Shown here piece after piece: positions 32,394 through 45,600 of a stretch of 64,000 nucleotides of DNA. The translations under genes were made by a program, and so were the position numbers. The stretch lies in NCBI GenBank assembly GCA_002286855.1, contig NRSV01000049.1, forward strand, positions 186,001 through 250,000, given 5' to 3'. The DNA is from Bipolaris cookei. Its lineage: Eukaryota; Ascomycota; Dothideomycetes; Pleosporales; Pleosporaceae. The notes beneath the pieces were generated by a model. That model worked only from the letters and a program-made list of their open reading frames with translations, was not told the DNA's origin and ran no database searches. The stretch's first letter is position 1, and every line of letters begins with the position of its first letter.

Positions 32394-33797
32394 ATGCACC
32401 GAACATACAGCATGCGCCAGTCCCGCGCGCCCACGGCATCGCAGATCCAGAACCCTCCGCCTCCCGCGTCCTCGACCAAGAGTGGGCGCTTCTTTGGCAA
32501 GGCCAATATTGGTACGTTTTTAGAGAATCTTTTTTCGAGTTCGTCGTCTTCTTCACTATCTTTAGCGCAACATGCGCAAAAGCGCTGCGCTCCGCTCAGC
32601 AGTGTCACCACGCTTCAGCGTCATGGACTACCGGATTACCTATTCTCCATTCTTATATGTTTTATGATGTGGAACTGCAGCTAACCACCATCATCGAATT
32701 CAGGCCACACCTTCCGGCACAAGTCCGCCGGCGCCTTCGGCCCCGATCTTGCCAAGAAGCTCTCACAACTCGTCAAGATGGAGAAGAACGTTATGCGCAG
32801 TATGGAGCTGGTTTCGAGGGAGCGCATGGAAGTTGCAGTAATTCTGTCCAACACTGTTTGCGACTTGGCACTATACTTACCCATTTCCAGCAACAACTCT
32901 CCATCTGGGGCGAGGCTTGCGACGACGATGTTTCTGATGTCACTGACAAGCTCGGTGTCCTCATCTACGAAATCGGTGAGCTCGAAGACCAGTATGTAGA
33001 CCGCTACGACCAGTACCGTGTCACCATCAAGAGCATTCGCAACATTGAGGCCTCTGTCCAACCCAGCCGTGACCGTAAGTTATATACAATTCCTGGTTAT
33101 TGAACAAAGCTTACAGTTGCACAGGCAAGCAGAAGATTACCGACCAGATTGCTCAGCTGAAGTACAAAGAGCCCAACTCTCCCAAGATTGTTGTCCTCGA
33201 ACAAGAGCTTGTCCGCGCCGAGGCCGAATCCCTGGTCGCCGAAGCCCAGCTTTCCAACATCACCCGTGAGAAACTCAAGGCAGCTTTTACGTATCAATTC
33301 GATGCCATGCGGGAACATTGCGAGAAGCTTGCAATTATTGCTGGCTACGGCAAGCACCTTCTTGAGTTGGTCGACGACACCCCAGTAACTCCTGGCGAGA
33401 CCCGCCAGGCCTACGATGGCTACGAGGCTAGCAAGGCGTACGTCATGATTATTACTCTGTATTCGGCAACATACTAACAAAAAATAGAATTATTCAAGAC
33501 TGTGAGGATGCTCTTACCAACTGGGTCTCCCAGAACGCTTCTGTCTCTGCCAAGCTCTCTCAGCGATCTCGGACCCTTTCCCAGCGCCGCCGCAACCAGA
33601 GCCGTGGCCACGGTGAGGGCGTTGACCTCTCTGGACAGGACCAAGCACTTGATCGCGAGTCTGGTCTATGGATCCCTGCCTCTGAGCACCAAGGTAACGG
33701 CTACGAGGACCGTGACGAGCTTGACGATGAAAACACGTCCACGATTGCTAGCGAGCACCACCGCGGCCGAGAAGAGGAGAGAATGGTGGCTGCTTAA
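32394..33797 (+). CDS. PIL1: Eisosome core protein Pil1/Lsp1 (BAR domain)
   Basis: Five exons: 32394-32511, 32704-32837, 32891-33074, 33125-33437 and 33488-33797, giving 352 residues. The first intron is long (192 bp); the others are about 50 bp. The N-terminal segment MHRTYSMRQSRAP precedes GHTFRHKSAGAFGPDLAKKLSQLVKMEKNVMRS, the membrane-inserting and early BAR region of Pil1. The BAR helices follow (EACDDDVSDVTDKLG, YVDRYDQYRVTIKSIRNIE, LEQELVRAEAES, FDAMREHCEKLAIIAGYGKHLLELVDD) and the phospho-regulated, acidic tail closes it. Pil1 polymerises under the plasma membrane to form eisosome furrows. Length and order match the family closely. Confidence 0.95.
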
Positions 33798-35200
33798 ATG
33801 CCTTACTGACGGCCTGGGCAGTGTTCCACTTTTCATCAACTAATAGTCCGTCTTTACAAGGACTGACGATGTATACCCCTGATGGAATGGACAATGACAC
33901 TGTGAATATGGCTCCACCTTTCCAATCTCATATCGCTCGAGCTACGCAAGGGAATTTTGTTATTGAATAGTTTGCTCTCACGTAAACTTGGGCGTTCTCT
34001 CTATGGATGCAGATAGAATGACTTCTCTTTTACTATTTCAGTAATGCGGAACGTTTACAGAGTAGTGCAGAGCGAATATTGTAATAAAGTTAATTTTCAT
34101 ATGCTTTTATGATGAAGTTTTTGTGTTTCGCTGCAATATGGTATACATTTCAATAGTGTCCCAATCTTACTCATTATCAAGGGAAGGGAGAATCCAAGTC
34201 ATCAATGAGCTGCTGCCAAGAGAACGGTCACTCCGACCAACAAAAACTCTTGGTATCCGGTAAATCAATGATTTCCACGTAATAAAACCTGTTTGTTTCT
34301 TTTCCTTTTTCTTGGCTCTTTCCCCCCATTTTTTTCAATTTTCCCTTTTCTAGTCTCTGCTTCGTCGGCTTATTTGCCGAATTTTACAACCCCCGCTCAC
34401 TACTTTTTTTTTACCACTCGTCGCATTCACTGATGCGGACACGAATGCGCCGAAGTGGCTTGAGTCTTTTTCTATTATTATATTTCGTATTTGATTAGAC
34501 GCAGTTACTGCTAGGTTTTTTTTTGTTGGGAAGGAGAAGGGGGAGGGCGGAAGAATCTGAATATCACAAGATTGACGATGGGACCATAGGAAGAATGGGA
34601 GGAGAGAATAGGCTAAATTGGGGGGAAATGTGGTGAGACTAGTGGTTTTTCATGGCCACGGATTGGGACTTGGGAAGTGTTTGGATCGGTGATCGGTACG
34701 GAATAGTAAAGGTTGGTAGAGGCACTGTGGTTTGGGATTTATCTAAAGAATGGATTGATGGAGTATATACACTAACAACCCAGCCTAACTTGACCTGTAC
34801 CACCCTACTTCACCTCACGTGACATGTCTATAATTACATGCGGGGTGCCTTAGGTATTATCGATTGCACACGACGTTGCCTCGAGGTGGGGGTGGAGGCA
34901 GCTCGGTATATATTGACATCAACCCGAAGTGGGGGTTAGCAGCTCAGCGGCATTACTGAATTGAGTAACTCCTCAAACTACCTTTCATGTAAAATCCTAC
35001 TGTACATACACCCTGTCCTGTATTTACCTAGACTCCGTCTGTTCCCTTCCTGCTCCTCTTTTTCTTTCTATTCACAATAGTACAGTTCTACCAACAAAAA
35101 AAAGGAGTTTCAAACACTACCACCAGACAAACCCCCTTCCATTGATTCCCCAAACCACACCATCCGCCCTCCCCCCCAAAAAAAACAACAACAACCAACA
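33798..35200. other. Intergenic, long promoter region
   Basis: About 1.4 kb with many T and A homopolymers and, close to 35201, a CT/CA-rich leader (35100-35200) typical of fungal 5' UTRs. No gene seen. Confidence 0.5.
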
Positions 35201-36597
35201 ATGTCATCCAAACCACAAATTGGCTTCTGTGGCCTAGGAGCCATGGGCATGGGCATGGCCACGCACCTCGTCAAGCAAGGTTATCCCGTCACTGGCTTCG
35301 ACGTCTACCCGCCCTCACTCGAGAAATTCGCAAAAGCCGGCGGCACACCCTCAAGCTCGCTCTCCTCCTCCGCAAAAGACAAGCCCTTCTACATCGTCAT
35401 GGTCGCCTCTGCCGCGCAAGCTCAACCCGCGCTCTTCGACGCGGACGGCATCGTGAATGCGCTTCCCCAAGGCGCAACTCTGCTGTTGTGCTCCACAGTC
35501 CCAAGTGCGTACGCGCAGGCGGTCGAGAAGCAGTTGGTGGAGATTGGGCGGTCGGATATCGCGTTTATTGATGCACCGGTGTCTGGGGGAGCGATTAGAG
35601 CGGCGGATGGCACCCTTTCGATTATGGCGGGTGCGTCTGCCGCGTCGTTTGAAAAGGGCCAGTTTTTGCTCGAGGAAATGAGTGCGCCGTCCAAACTCTT
35701 CATTGTGAATGGAGGGGTTGGTGCGGGAAGTAATATGAAGATGGTGCATCAAGTGCTTGCTGCGATTCAGATCCTGTCGCTCAACGAGGCGTATGGGTTT
35801 GCTGCGCGGATGGGCATTAATGGGCAGGATTTGTATGATGAGGTTGTCGGGAAGAATGGGTCGAAGGCGTGGAGTTGGATGTTTGAGAATAGGAGTCAGA
35901 GGACGCTGAAGGAGGATTATTTTCCGGGGGCGAGTGCTGTGACGATTATTTTGAAGGATACGGTATGTCTTTCTACTTTCTCACTCCCTTTTTACTCTCT
36001 TTTTTTTTTGTTTTGCCTGAAAGGTTGCTAACGTGAATTCAAAAAAAGGGCATCATCACCTCCTCAGCACGCGCCGTAGCGTTCTCTACAACCCTCTGCT
36101 CCGTCGCAGAACAAGTCTACTTCTCTGCCCTCGACCGCGGCTGGGGTACAAACGACGACGCGGGTCTCGTCCGTCTTTGGACTTCGGATCCCGTCACTTC
36201 CATTCAATCCACTCTTTCTCCCACAGAGAAATCCCAAAAACTGGAACACGCAGTGAATCTTCTTACAGGCGTACATCTCGTTGCCGCAGCCGAAGCTATT
36301 TCCCTCGCCAAACACGTCGGTATCCCGCTACCGCAGTTTTACACGCTCGTATGTGATGCCGCGGGTGGTAGCACAATGTTCAAAGAAGCGGGCCAGAAGA
36401 TGATTGATATTCTAGAGGGTAAGGATGATGGGAATGGAATCGTACTAGGAGGTTATGTGGAGTGCTTGAAGTTGGCGGTTGAGGAGGCGCAGAGTATAAA
36501 GTGCCCTGTGTATCTTGGTTCTGCGGCGCTGAACAAGTTACTGGAGAGTGGCAAGGAATTGAGTTTGAAGGGGCTGTTAGCGTGTTATTTAAAGTAG
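35201..36597 (+). CDS. Beta-hydroxyacid dehydrogenase (6PGDH/HIBADH family)
   Basis: Exons 35201-35962 and 36049-36597 (intron 86 bp, GTATGT donor, GCTAAC branch) give 436 residues. NAD(P) binding: GFCGLGAMGMGMATHL at about 8-23 (GxGxxG). The catalytic-loop signature FIDAPVSGGAIRAADGTLSIMAG is at about 124-146, with Lys in GSNMKMVHQVLAA (about 180). A second all-helical NAD_binding_11 domain fills the C-terminus (LYDEVVGKNGSKAWSW; LECLKLAVEEAQ-like VECLKLAVEEAQS). The enzyme should oxidise a small beta-hydroxyacid such as L-threonate, 3-hydroxyisobutyrate or tartronate semialdehyde-type substrates; the exact one cannot be read. At 436 residues it is longer than single HIBADH (about 300), with an extra C-terminal helical repeat. 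Confidence 0.9.
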
Positions 36598-37526
36598 GGA
36601 GATTGATAGAGGTGTGAAGCGTTTCTTTAGAAAATAGAGAGATGATTTGTATATTTTGGAACTTGTGATGGTGAATGAAGACGGGAGATCTATCTTCTTG
36701 CGGTTCTAGAGTGAAGTCTAGTTTCCTTTTCTTACTCTGAGTAATCTGCAAAAACATACAGTACTAGCTTTGTACATCGATAGTATCTCTGGGTAATGGC
36801 AAGATACATAGGATCCGTAACAATAATGATATGGTTTCTACACGCTTCGAAATATCATGACTTGAGGAGGTTTGGTAGAATATGTAATCTTAACTTGACA
36901 TGCAAAACCAACAAAGGCATTGAGTTTAGGGGTTTGATTTGGAGCAGATATGATCAAGTATCAGATAAATCTCCCAAAGAAGCGGTATTTTGAAATCCGA
37001 ATATTCTCTTATAGATAGTTGCGATATGTAACTAAGATGAATATAACTACATACGTATTTCTTCATTGTTTCCAAGTATACAGCTCACTCTACTCCCTTT
37101 CGGTGGCCTCTCATAACCGCCCCTGTTCCATATATGGCTATGCCTACCGATATGACAAGCGGTCCTATACATGTAAACAGGCATGTCGTTTAACAGGCGG
37201 CGGGCGCTAATCTCCCGAAATGACAGCTAGCTCCTTCGCACACGCTTTTGACTGGCACAATGCATGAGGCTTGCAGGAGGGCTGCGCATGGTAGCAGGTG
37301 CGCTTTCCTTTTGGAGGGTTCCTGCAGAGGGCGATGATGCGCTCGTTGTTTACGAAGATATCCCAGTACTCGCCTCTCGATAGCCGCTTTATGCGCATGT
37401 CTTACGGCACACTACAGGCCTTTTCGCGAAAGGCTGCTCTCGGTGAGGAGACATTTTAGTGGCCCTAAATATGCTTGCTGTAACAGTCTTCGAGACTTTC
37501 TCAAGAACCATGTTCCCTGTCTAACG
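36598..37526. other. Intergenic
   Basis: Convergent gap between the dehydrogenase and NNF1. It holds one small Cys-rich frame, listed separately; otherwise AT-rich with nothing recognised. Confidence 0.5.
37207..37398 (-). CDS. Small basic Cys-rich hypothetical protein
   Basis: A 63-codon frame, MRIKRLSRGEYWDIFVNNE at the start. It has 5 Cys in the second half (LCRNPPKGKRTCYHAQPSC, then LCQSKACAKEL) and good GC-rich third positions (GAGCGCATCATCGCC). There is no signal peptide and no family I know. It lies downstream of NNF1 on the same strand. It may be a real small gene, a last exon, or a remnant. Confidence 0.35.
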   Translation of the reverse strand: MRIKRLSRGEYWDIFVNNERIIALCRNPPKGKRTCYHAQPSCKPHALCQSKACAKELAVISGD

Positions 37527-38251
37527 TCATGTCCGCATTGCCATTTCCAAATCCCTAGTCTCCTTACTCAAATCTTGTACACTGTCTTGAGCCATTGTTT
37601 GCGCGCTGGCTTCTAGATCTTTTATAACATTCTCCAACCCTCTGACTAGGGATTCAATTTCCGCACGCTGTGCTGTAACGATCGATAGCAGTTCCGTGTT
37701 GGCTTGCTGTGTTTCGACAAGCTTGGTGTTCATGGGGGTCGCTTGCTTCTCAAGGAAGGGCATGAGATGGGCTAAGTGGATCTCGGCAGGCGAAAGGGTG
37801 TGAGGTCTGCGCAGGGTTTAGCATTGCGAGAAGAACCAGGTCGGCGCATGTGTAGTACTTACGGCACGGGCGTCTCCACGGGTCCTCCATTTGCACTCTC
37901 TTCCGCACGTTTCTTCCGTAGTCTTGCATCTTCTATACATTGGTCTAAAGAGTTGAGTAGCTTGACTACATTCCTCCTCTCCATAATATCCTCAAAGTTG
38001 CTTTTCCATGTTCGATCGAGCTGGTCCACGATCTGGCCCCTCAGGTTGTCTAGAACCTCTGGGCTATATTGCGCAGCGGTGGGGAAGCATGAAGCAAAGT
38101 TCTTGGCCGAGCACTTGTCTAAAGTTGCTTTCGAGGCTTGGTTGAAGACATTGATTAGACCTTGCGCGCGTGGTCCAGGCGTCTCGGCGATGGGTCGGGC
38201 AGGTGTAGGAGAGGGCGAGCGGGAATTAGGATTTGTAGCAGCAGGCATCAT
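37527..38251 (-). CDS. NNF1: MIND kinetochore complex subunit Nnf1
   Basis: Exons 37863-38251 and 37527-37806 (intron 56 bp, GTAAGT; GCTAAAC branch) give 222 residues from ATG 38251. ATG 38266 or 38248 are alternatives, changing the N-terminus by at most five residues. A Pro/Ser-rich head (SRSPSPTPARP) precedes the Nnf1 core: LINVFNQASKATLDKCSAKNFASCFPTAA at about 30-58, then RTWKSNFEDIMERRNVVKLLNSLDQCIEDAR. The second exon is a coiled coil ending in LVRGLENVIKDLEASAQTM. Nnf1 pairs with Mtw1 in the Mis12/MIND complex that links CENP-C and centromeric chromatin to the Ndc80 complex. Confidence 0.9.
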
Positions 38252-39338
38252 GGAACGGTTTTTCAAGAAAAGTTGGTCTCGAATGTGCTACTAACAGGTG
38301 TGTGGTTGCTGTATCACAACCAATACCGGCTATGTTTACTCGACAACGCGCTAACTATGCACGTGACGACGCGCATCGCTAGGATGCCCCCACTTCCCCG
38401 CGCCTATGCTACGTAGCTACGCGCTGACGTGATGAGGTTTCACCAAAAAACATCGTGCCTGTCTATTGCTCAGACCAGAATTAGATAACTAAGAAGTTTT
38501 GGCGACCGCTGATAGATATTGGGTCTACCTAAGTCCAGAGTCTTACCTTGTAGTTGTTGACCACATATAAAAAGAGCCCCTTGGTATGTAGGCATACCCA
38601 TGAGGAGAATGGATTGAATCGAATTTAGGCCACTGAATGTCAGGTATCAGATATAGTTGTATTGGAAAAATTATCGTGAATGAATACATGAGAAGACCTT
38701 ACTTAGCCTTGAAGGACTATAGGATCATGAGCGTCGAGATTTTAGTGGAGAAATCATACAAGCTGACGAAATGTAAACATGCTATATATTGGAAATGAAC
38801 AGAGCAGCAATCTATAGTTTAAGCGTTGTGGTTCCTCCCACTATTCCTCTTTTTCATATCCATCCGGACTCGCGAGACCAAATGAGAAAACGACCAGCGT
38901 TCCATACTTTCTGTTGCATTGCCGAGTTACCACCACCAATTAGTTTCTGTGATATCTAGTTTCTAGAATGGCAGTTTTCGTGTTGTGTTGTCTGTTCTTG
39001 CTGGCGCAGAGAGTTGGGAAGTGGAGTGATGTGGGGGCGCTCACGTGAGTGTATCTCCTGTGACGCAGGGCCAACGCATGCCGTTTTCATGGGTTGCGGT
39101 ACTTCATTGTACAATCTCACGATAATAGCCTCGGCATACAAGTCTACGGCAGCATACGGTCTTCATTTCGAAGTTGCCGTGTTATGCATCGGTTGGACAA
39201 TCTCGGCGCAACCTGCATGCCAATGCGAACACTGCCGCCGCCACCATCCTGAATCCTGCGCTTATATGTCCCAAACCTTCCCCTCGTCTCTTCGAGTAGT
39301 GACACGGCATTTATCTTGACCCTCGATCGGCAATCAAC
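38252..39338. other. Divergent intergenic region
   Basis: Upstream of both NNF1 (minus) and the F-box/LRR gene (plus). About 1.1 kb with no coding signal that I can support. Confidence 0.55.
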
Positions 39339-41844
39339 ATGGATGATCTGCCCTCATACGAAGCTGCTACTTGTCCCAATGCTTGGACACTCATTGCGCC
39401 ATACCTACCTTCCCAAGCACTATGCTCTGCAGCGTTGGTCTCTCGAAAATGGAACAAGATTTTTACACCGTGCCTCTGGGGAAGTCCAGCCTCTCATTTT
39501 GGAGAGCAAAATGATGTTGTTTTTGGTATAGAAGAATGACGCATAGAGCAGGAAATATCTACTAACCCACACATCAGTGGCTCTGACGCGATTTAAGCGT
39601 ATTCTGCCCAATGCACGCGCTTCTGTGTGTGAGCTCACGCACACGCTCTGTCTTCCCCCTGCCCATGTCGAAATATATTCTGGTCCGCATTCAGAGTGGC
39701 TTCGAGCCTGTTTGGAATACCTCCCTCGTCTCCAATGTTTAATAGTCAATGGTCTTCCATTTTTTGATCATGCAAGCCTTCTTAGCCTTCGGTATTCAAG
39801 CCAGCGGCTGAAGGCTAAATTTGCAGTGTTCAGTTTGAGACTGCTTGACGCCTCGGACTGTATGAATGCCACATCAGCAGGGCTTACAGAAGCTCTTCCA
39901 CATTTCCCTGATCTTGTCTCTTTGGATTTGTCCAAGACTAGAGCCGCTAGAGGCAAGTCGGTGCTGTTAGCTCTCAAGCACCTTCTCAACCTGCGTATTC
40001 TCAACCTCTGCGGCATTGGCCTGAAAGATGAAGATTTCTCGATAGTCGCGCACTCGATCAAAAGTCGGGTCAGAAGTCTTGATATCAGCAACAACCTCTT
40101 GACAGATACTAGCACGCGACTTCTCCTTGAACTCTGCCTCAAAGAGATAGTAATCACTCCACATACATACCGGGGTCGTTTGGCACCTGTTGAGCAAGAG
40201 CAAGGGGTTAATGAAATGGATGTATTCGAGTCCGAGAACCTTGTAGGACGTCTTCATAAAAGGCTCACTGGAGGTTTTGTTGGCACACTACCAATCGAGG
40301 AAGCACGAGATGTTGGGATATCACATCTCTACTTATCAGCAAACAGCATTACCATTGAAGGAATATCTTCTCTGCTAAGATCAGGGCGCCTTAAGGTTCT
40401 GGATGCAGGCATATTGCCTGCTACGATCAGAAATCCTTGTCCTGTCAATCCAGGTTCTGGAGAAGACGACATGACGTTGCCGAGTGTAGCCAATTTGGTG
40501 CCCATCCTGTCCGAATTCGCACGTCACAAGTTGAGGTATGTCAGACTCAACTATCAAATAGTGACGGAAGATGCTCCCATCGAGAGAGCTACATCGCCAC
40601 ATGTAGAACTTTATGGAGGACTTGGTGCTTATGAGCGTCCAGAAGTTCATGAGCTTGAAACTACTGAGTTGTCGATGTCTGAACTTGACTCAGAATTCAC
40701 AACTGTTCAGGAAATCGCAGATTCTTCATATCTAGTCGAGCTGCCTGGCTCTTTCCCACCGGCTGAACTGTCGAATTATGCGTCTTTAAGTATAGTCGCC
40801 AGTGGTCATGTGGTAGTAGATGCACCAAGCCCAACTCCCAGCATTATTCTACAGCCGTCGTCGAGCCAACAAGAGTCCATAAATTACCCAAATCAGACGG
40901 GCTTACCACTATCTCCAATCAGTCCTCTTCATCAAAGCTTCGAAAACCACAGATGTAGTGGCGAGGGAGACTTGTCCTCATCATGGAGTCCTTTGCTGCT
41001 TCCGCCCACGCCTACCCCTGATATGCAATTCCCATCTGCACCTGTTTTTGAAACGATATCTCAAGAAAAAACCCTGAATCAGTTTGAAGACATGAAAGCT
41101 CGGCTAGAATACCGCCAATCACAAGAACCTCGTCTGCATCCAGGAATGCTACCCAATCTACACACTCTGGTCCTCACCAGTGTACCTATCGCAGCTGAAA
41201 AGTGCGTAGTGGATCGAATCATACAGTTCATCAAAGATGCGGCAGATGAGGCTTCGATTGCTAGACAACGAGCCGAACACACTTATGCGCTCCCTCCTGG
41301 TCGCAGGCGTGCTGTGGCTGAAGAGGAGTATGCGCGCAGCTTGTTTGCCCTCCGACGTATTGTCCTGGAAATGGCTTCTCCACAGTCGGCACCCAAGAAG
41401 ATATCTACCAGTTGGCGTGCTTATCCCATGAGGTCGACCACTGAGGATGCTGATTCGGAGGCCTTTTGGGAAGCTGCGTCGCACGACTTTTCATTCTTTG
41501 GTGACGAAGAGTGTGGACAGCCCAGTCATGCTCTGGTTCGTCCGCTGCCTTTGGCAGCCATGAGCGGGCTTAAACTTGCTATTGATCATACTCACCCAGT
41601 TCCTGAGCCTAGGGAACCCGAAGTTAGCCCCAGAAGATTGCTTGACGTGATAGGAGAGGTCGGTAAATTTCGAAGAGAAAGGAAGGCTGTCTATGACGAG
41701 TTGATAGCGACGGGTGAGGTTAATCCTGATGTCAAAGGTTACTGGCCTGGAGACATCACTATTGTGAGAACGCCACTGAATGCGGAAGCTGGAGAGCTTG
41801 ATTGTTATGGAAATCGATACGAGTCTGGGTGGTACTATCGGTGA
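39339..41844 (+). CDS. F-box-like and leucine-rich repeat protein
   Basis: Exons 39339-39525 and 39578-41844 (intron 52 bp, CTACTAAC branch) give 817 residues. The N-terminus has an F-box-like helix set: WTLIAPYLPSQALCSAALVSRKWNKIFTPCLWG (about 16-48). LRR-like strands follow: LRLLDASDC, LVSLDLSKT, LRILNLCGIGLKDEDF, VRSLDISNNLLTD and HLYLSANSITIEGISSLL (about 160-345). Residues about 400-560 are Ser/Pro-rich and probably disordered; the C-terminus is helical and conserved-looking. F-box/LRR proteins recruit substrates to SCF ubiquitin ligases; the substrate here is unknown. Confidence 0.82.
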
Positions 41845-42605
41845 TTGCTCTGCTAACATGGGAAAAAAGGAAGCTGTGCGATGACGTATGGCTTAATATG
41901 CAGAAGAGGCGTGATTTGACCCAATACGACATTGCAAGCCTGGTGACCAACTCTGAGATAACGAGCCTGTCAACGGGGACCTTCACCTCTCTTTTGCCCG
42001 ACTGTAATGGGCCCTGTTAGTGAAGCAAAGTATTATATTAAGGTTGCTTCCGTGTAAATGTGTGAGAGGAGACCAATCAAAAAAAATTCAAAGTTTCTGA
42101 TATATTGCAGGCGAGGGTCGCGGAAAAAAAACAAGGTCAACGCTCGTGCCGGATTATTCGCAGTATTAACAGAACAGTTCGCATGCAACCCCCAATAGTC
42201 CCGTAGTGGTTCGCTATGATGACTAGAATAGTATTGATTCTCCGAGCGGGGCGGCCTCTTAGTAGTCGTAGCGGTTATTTGTGGAGCTCATGGGATATGG
42301 GGTGACGGGCAGCCCAGTATCGAATAGTAGTTCAGAGTAGGCCGTCCGGGCGTGGGTGCTTTGTGGCATGCCTGGATCATTGCGTCTTGCGAACTGGTCC
42401 ACCTACCGTCTTGGCACACTAACCGGATCGGTTATCCCCGGGCTGGATCTCACCAAGCAGGGCCATCGCATTATCACGCTTTTGCACAGATTCAATGCAC
42501 ACGTTGTCTTGTCAGGCTACTCGGTGAGATACGCAAGTCGCCGGCGCGTTATTCTGCGACCTCGAGCCCATCCCTGTCGGCTTCCCAACACGCCACGCTG
42601 TCTAC
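41845..42605. other. Intergenic upstream of NTO1
   Basis: About 760 bp with the 3' flank of the F-box gene and the NTO1 promoter. No gene seen. Confidence 0.55.
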
Positions 42606-45600
42606 ATGGCGCCAATCGACACTCCACGACCACGCGTGAGAAGTACACGACCACACCGGCGATACATATCCGACTCGGCTCCTGTCAACAAGCGGCGCAA
42701 ATACATACCAGGCGGTAGAGGGGGCGGTGGACAATACGTCGACTTCGAAGGGCCAGAAACACCAGGGTACAGCTACACGGGCGCCCGCAGTCGCGCAGGG
42801 AGACAGGACCTTTCCATACCGGCGCCATCACCTTCATACTCTCGACCCCGACGCGAACGGCCGTCAGCTGGACCTCGCTCCAGTTCGGCCGCTGCAGTTG
42901 CCGCCGCCGTGGCTCAGAACGATGGATTCAAGCCGCGTGAAGAGAGATCTTGGGATGAATTCCACCCGGATCTCGACATAGATGCCGAATTCCCCGTCTA
43001 TAGCGCAGACCAGATTGATGGCATCAGTCCTGCAGAGAGTGCCTCCGGCACCCCACAGGACGCCTCGTCCAGTGGCCAATATGCGATTGATACGGGTCTT
43101 TCCGCCGTCCTCGATGGCATGCGGGCACAACAGGTGGAGACTGCCGAGCAAGAGGACGCGAGTGCGTTTATTACGCCAAAGCGACGCCCCGGACGGCCCC
43201 CGCGCGACAGACACTCTATGCTCGCGGGATTGGGCTCCCCTCCTCGACCGCGCATCAATCCGCTTCCGACGATGAACCCCCGCGAGAAACTGAATTTGCC
43301 CAAGCCGTCAGTGCGCCAAGTAGACCCTTTCAAAGAGCACGAGGAAAGCGAAGGAGTCAAAGTCAATTATGTGGACAAGACCATGGCAAGCATTGGCTAT
43401 CAGGAGAGCGAGGTCTTTGCAAGAAGTTCAGAGAATAGCCTGATTAGACTTCCCGAAGGCTCAATCGAAGAAGATCTCGATCTCACATTGCAGACAGAGG
43501 CTGAGGGAACTACAGGCGCAGTTGCCATAGGCCGCGTAGAGTACGACATGGACGAACAGGATGAACGATGGCTGGAAGCGCTCAATGTGCAGAGAAAAGA
43601 AGAAGGCGTCGAAGGTATTAAACCGGCAATCTTCGAGGTCACCATTACTCAGATTGAGAAGGAATGGCATGCGTTAGAGAAGCGTAAGTTGGGCCGAGGT
43701 CGGTTTATGTCCATAGTGGGCTAACTGACGTGTAAAAGGCATACCTAAACCAAATCCCAAGCCGCCACAGACCCATCGCCCACGATCTAGCAGTGCGGCC
43801 GCTGTCAATGGCGAGCCTGCTGGACAAGGCGAAGAACAGGACACAAAATGTGCCATTTGCGATGATGGCGATTGCGAGAACACCAATGCTATAGTATTCT
43901 GCGATGGCTGCGATCTGGCTGTGCATCAAGAATGTTACGGCGTGCCCTTTATTCCAGAAGGCCAGTGGCTATGCAGACGGTGCCAGCTAGTAGGGCGTGG
44001 TACACCTGCTAGTGAGCTTCCGGTACGTCTTATCAATATACACTCTCCTATACTTATACTGATTGTTATAGGGTTGCATTTTCTGTCCAAATGTAGACGG
44101 AGCATTCAAACAAACGACGACGATGAAGTGGGCACATTTGTTGTGCGCCATGTGGATTCCAGAGGTATCACTTGGTAACGCAACTTTCCAAGAACCAGTA
44201 CAAGATGTTGAAAAGGTGCCCAAAACACGCTGGAAACTGGTAAGATCACGATACCGTGTTCACCTCTACATCAGACTGACCAAAGTACAGTCATGCTACA
44301 TCTGCAAACAGAAGATGGGCGCTTGTATCCAGTGTGGACACAAATCATGTTTTGAGGCTTTCCACGTGACGTGTGCGCGCAGAGCCAGACTGTGTCTACG
44401 CATGAAGGCATCGCAATCGGCAAATGCACAGGATGCAACTGTGCTCAAAGCCTATTGCGACCGTCACACTCCATCTGACTGGAAGCGGGAATATGATGTT
44501 GAGAGCGCGATTGCAGATGCAAAGGCCTTTTACCGCCATACAATGCGTCATGTCCGATGGCCAGACAGTCAAGCCTACGCTCTTTCTATCGGCTCATCGC
44601 ATGCAATGCCTTCCATTGAGGGGCCAGATGACGATGGTACAGGCTCCAACAAGCGCAAACGTGCATCAGGTACAAAGTCCTGGAGACTTCCCTCTGGAGC
44701 CCCTGTTGTTCCGCAGGCCGTATACCACAATGTCGAAAATACGCTGATAAGATTCAATGTTCGCAAGCGCAAGGAGTTTGTGCAGGACGCTTGCAAATAC
44801 TGGACATTGAAGAGGGAGGCACGACGTGGTGCTGCTCTCCTCAAGCGTCTTCAGCTGCAAATGGAAGCCTTCTCATCCATGGAGATTACCCGTCGTAACT
44901 TTGCAGGCATGGGCGCAGCCGGCAGACCTCGACTTCAGCGACGCATCGAATTCGCTGAGCGCCTTGAAGATGACATGGAACAGATTCGTGTGCTTTGCGA
45001 AATGGTCAAACAGCGAGAGGCTGAAAAGCTCAAGGATGTTCTCATCTTGCAGCAGATTGTGGATTGCATTTATTTTCCCATCCCGACACTACTGCAGCCC
45101 ATTTTAGCTCGAGCACAAGCGTAAGCAGCCCACCATGCACTCTTAGTTAATCTTCTACTAACCTTGTATCAGACTCGATAGTCGAGGCTACTTTAACGAC
45201 GGATTCAATCATCTTCAGACCAAACTTGACGAAAAGTTCTACACATCCGTCCAGTCATTCAACGACGATATGGCAGCGGTTTTGAGCGCTGAACTTGGGT
45301 TTGCTGCTGTTACCAACATCAATGATGCTGAACAACAACTAAACCTGGTTTCTCACAACAGTCTGACGTCTGAGCAGAAAGAGATGAAGAAAATTGTCAA
45401 GCGAATCACCAAAGTCTTGCAACCTAGCTTTGAAGATGCAATGCGAAAGGAATCCGAGTTGGCTGGCAGGCCGTATGAAAAACTACCCGACCTCGAGACG
45501 CTCCTCAACCAGAAGCTTCAATGCAGACCCAGTGTTCTCTCGCACGACGAAAACATCCGACAAATCACTGAGATCGACCAGCCAAACACTGCACAGGCTC

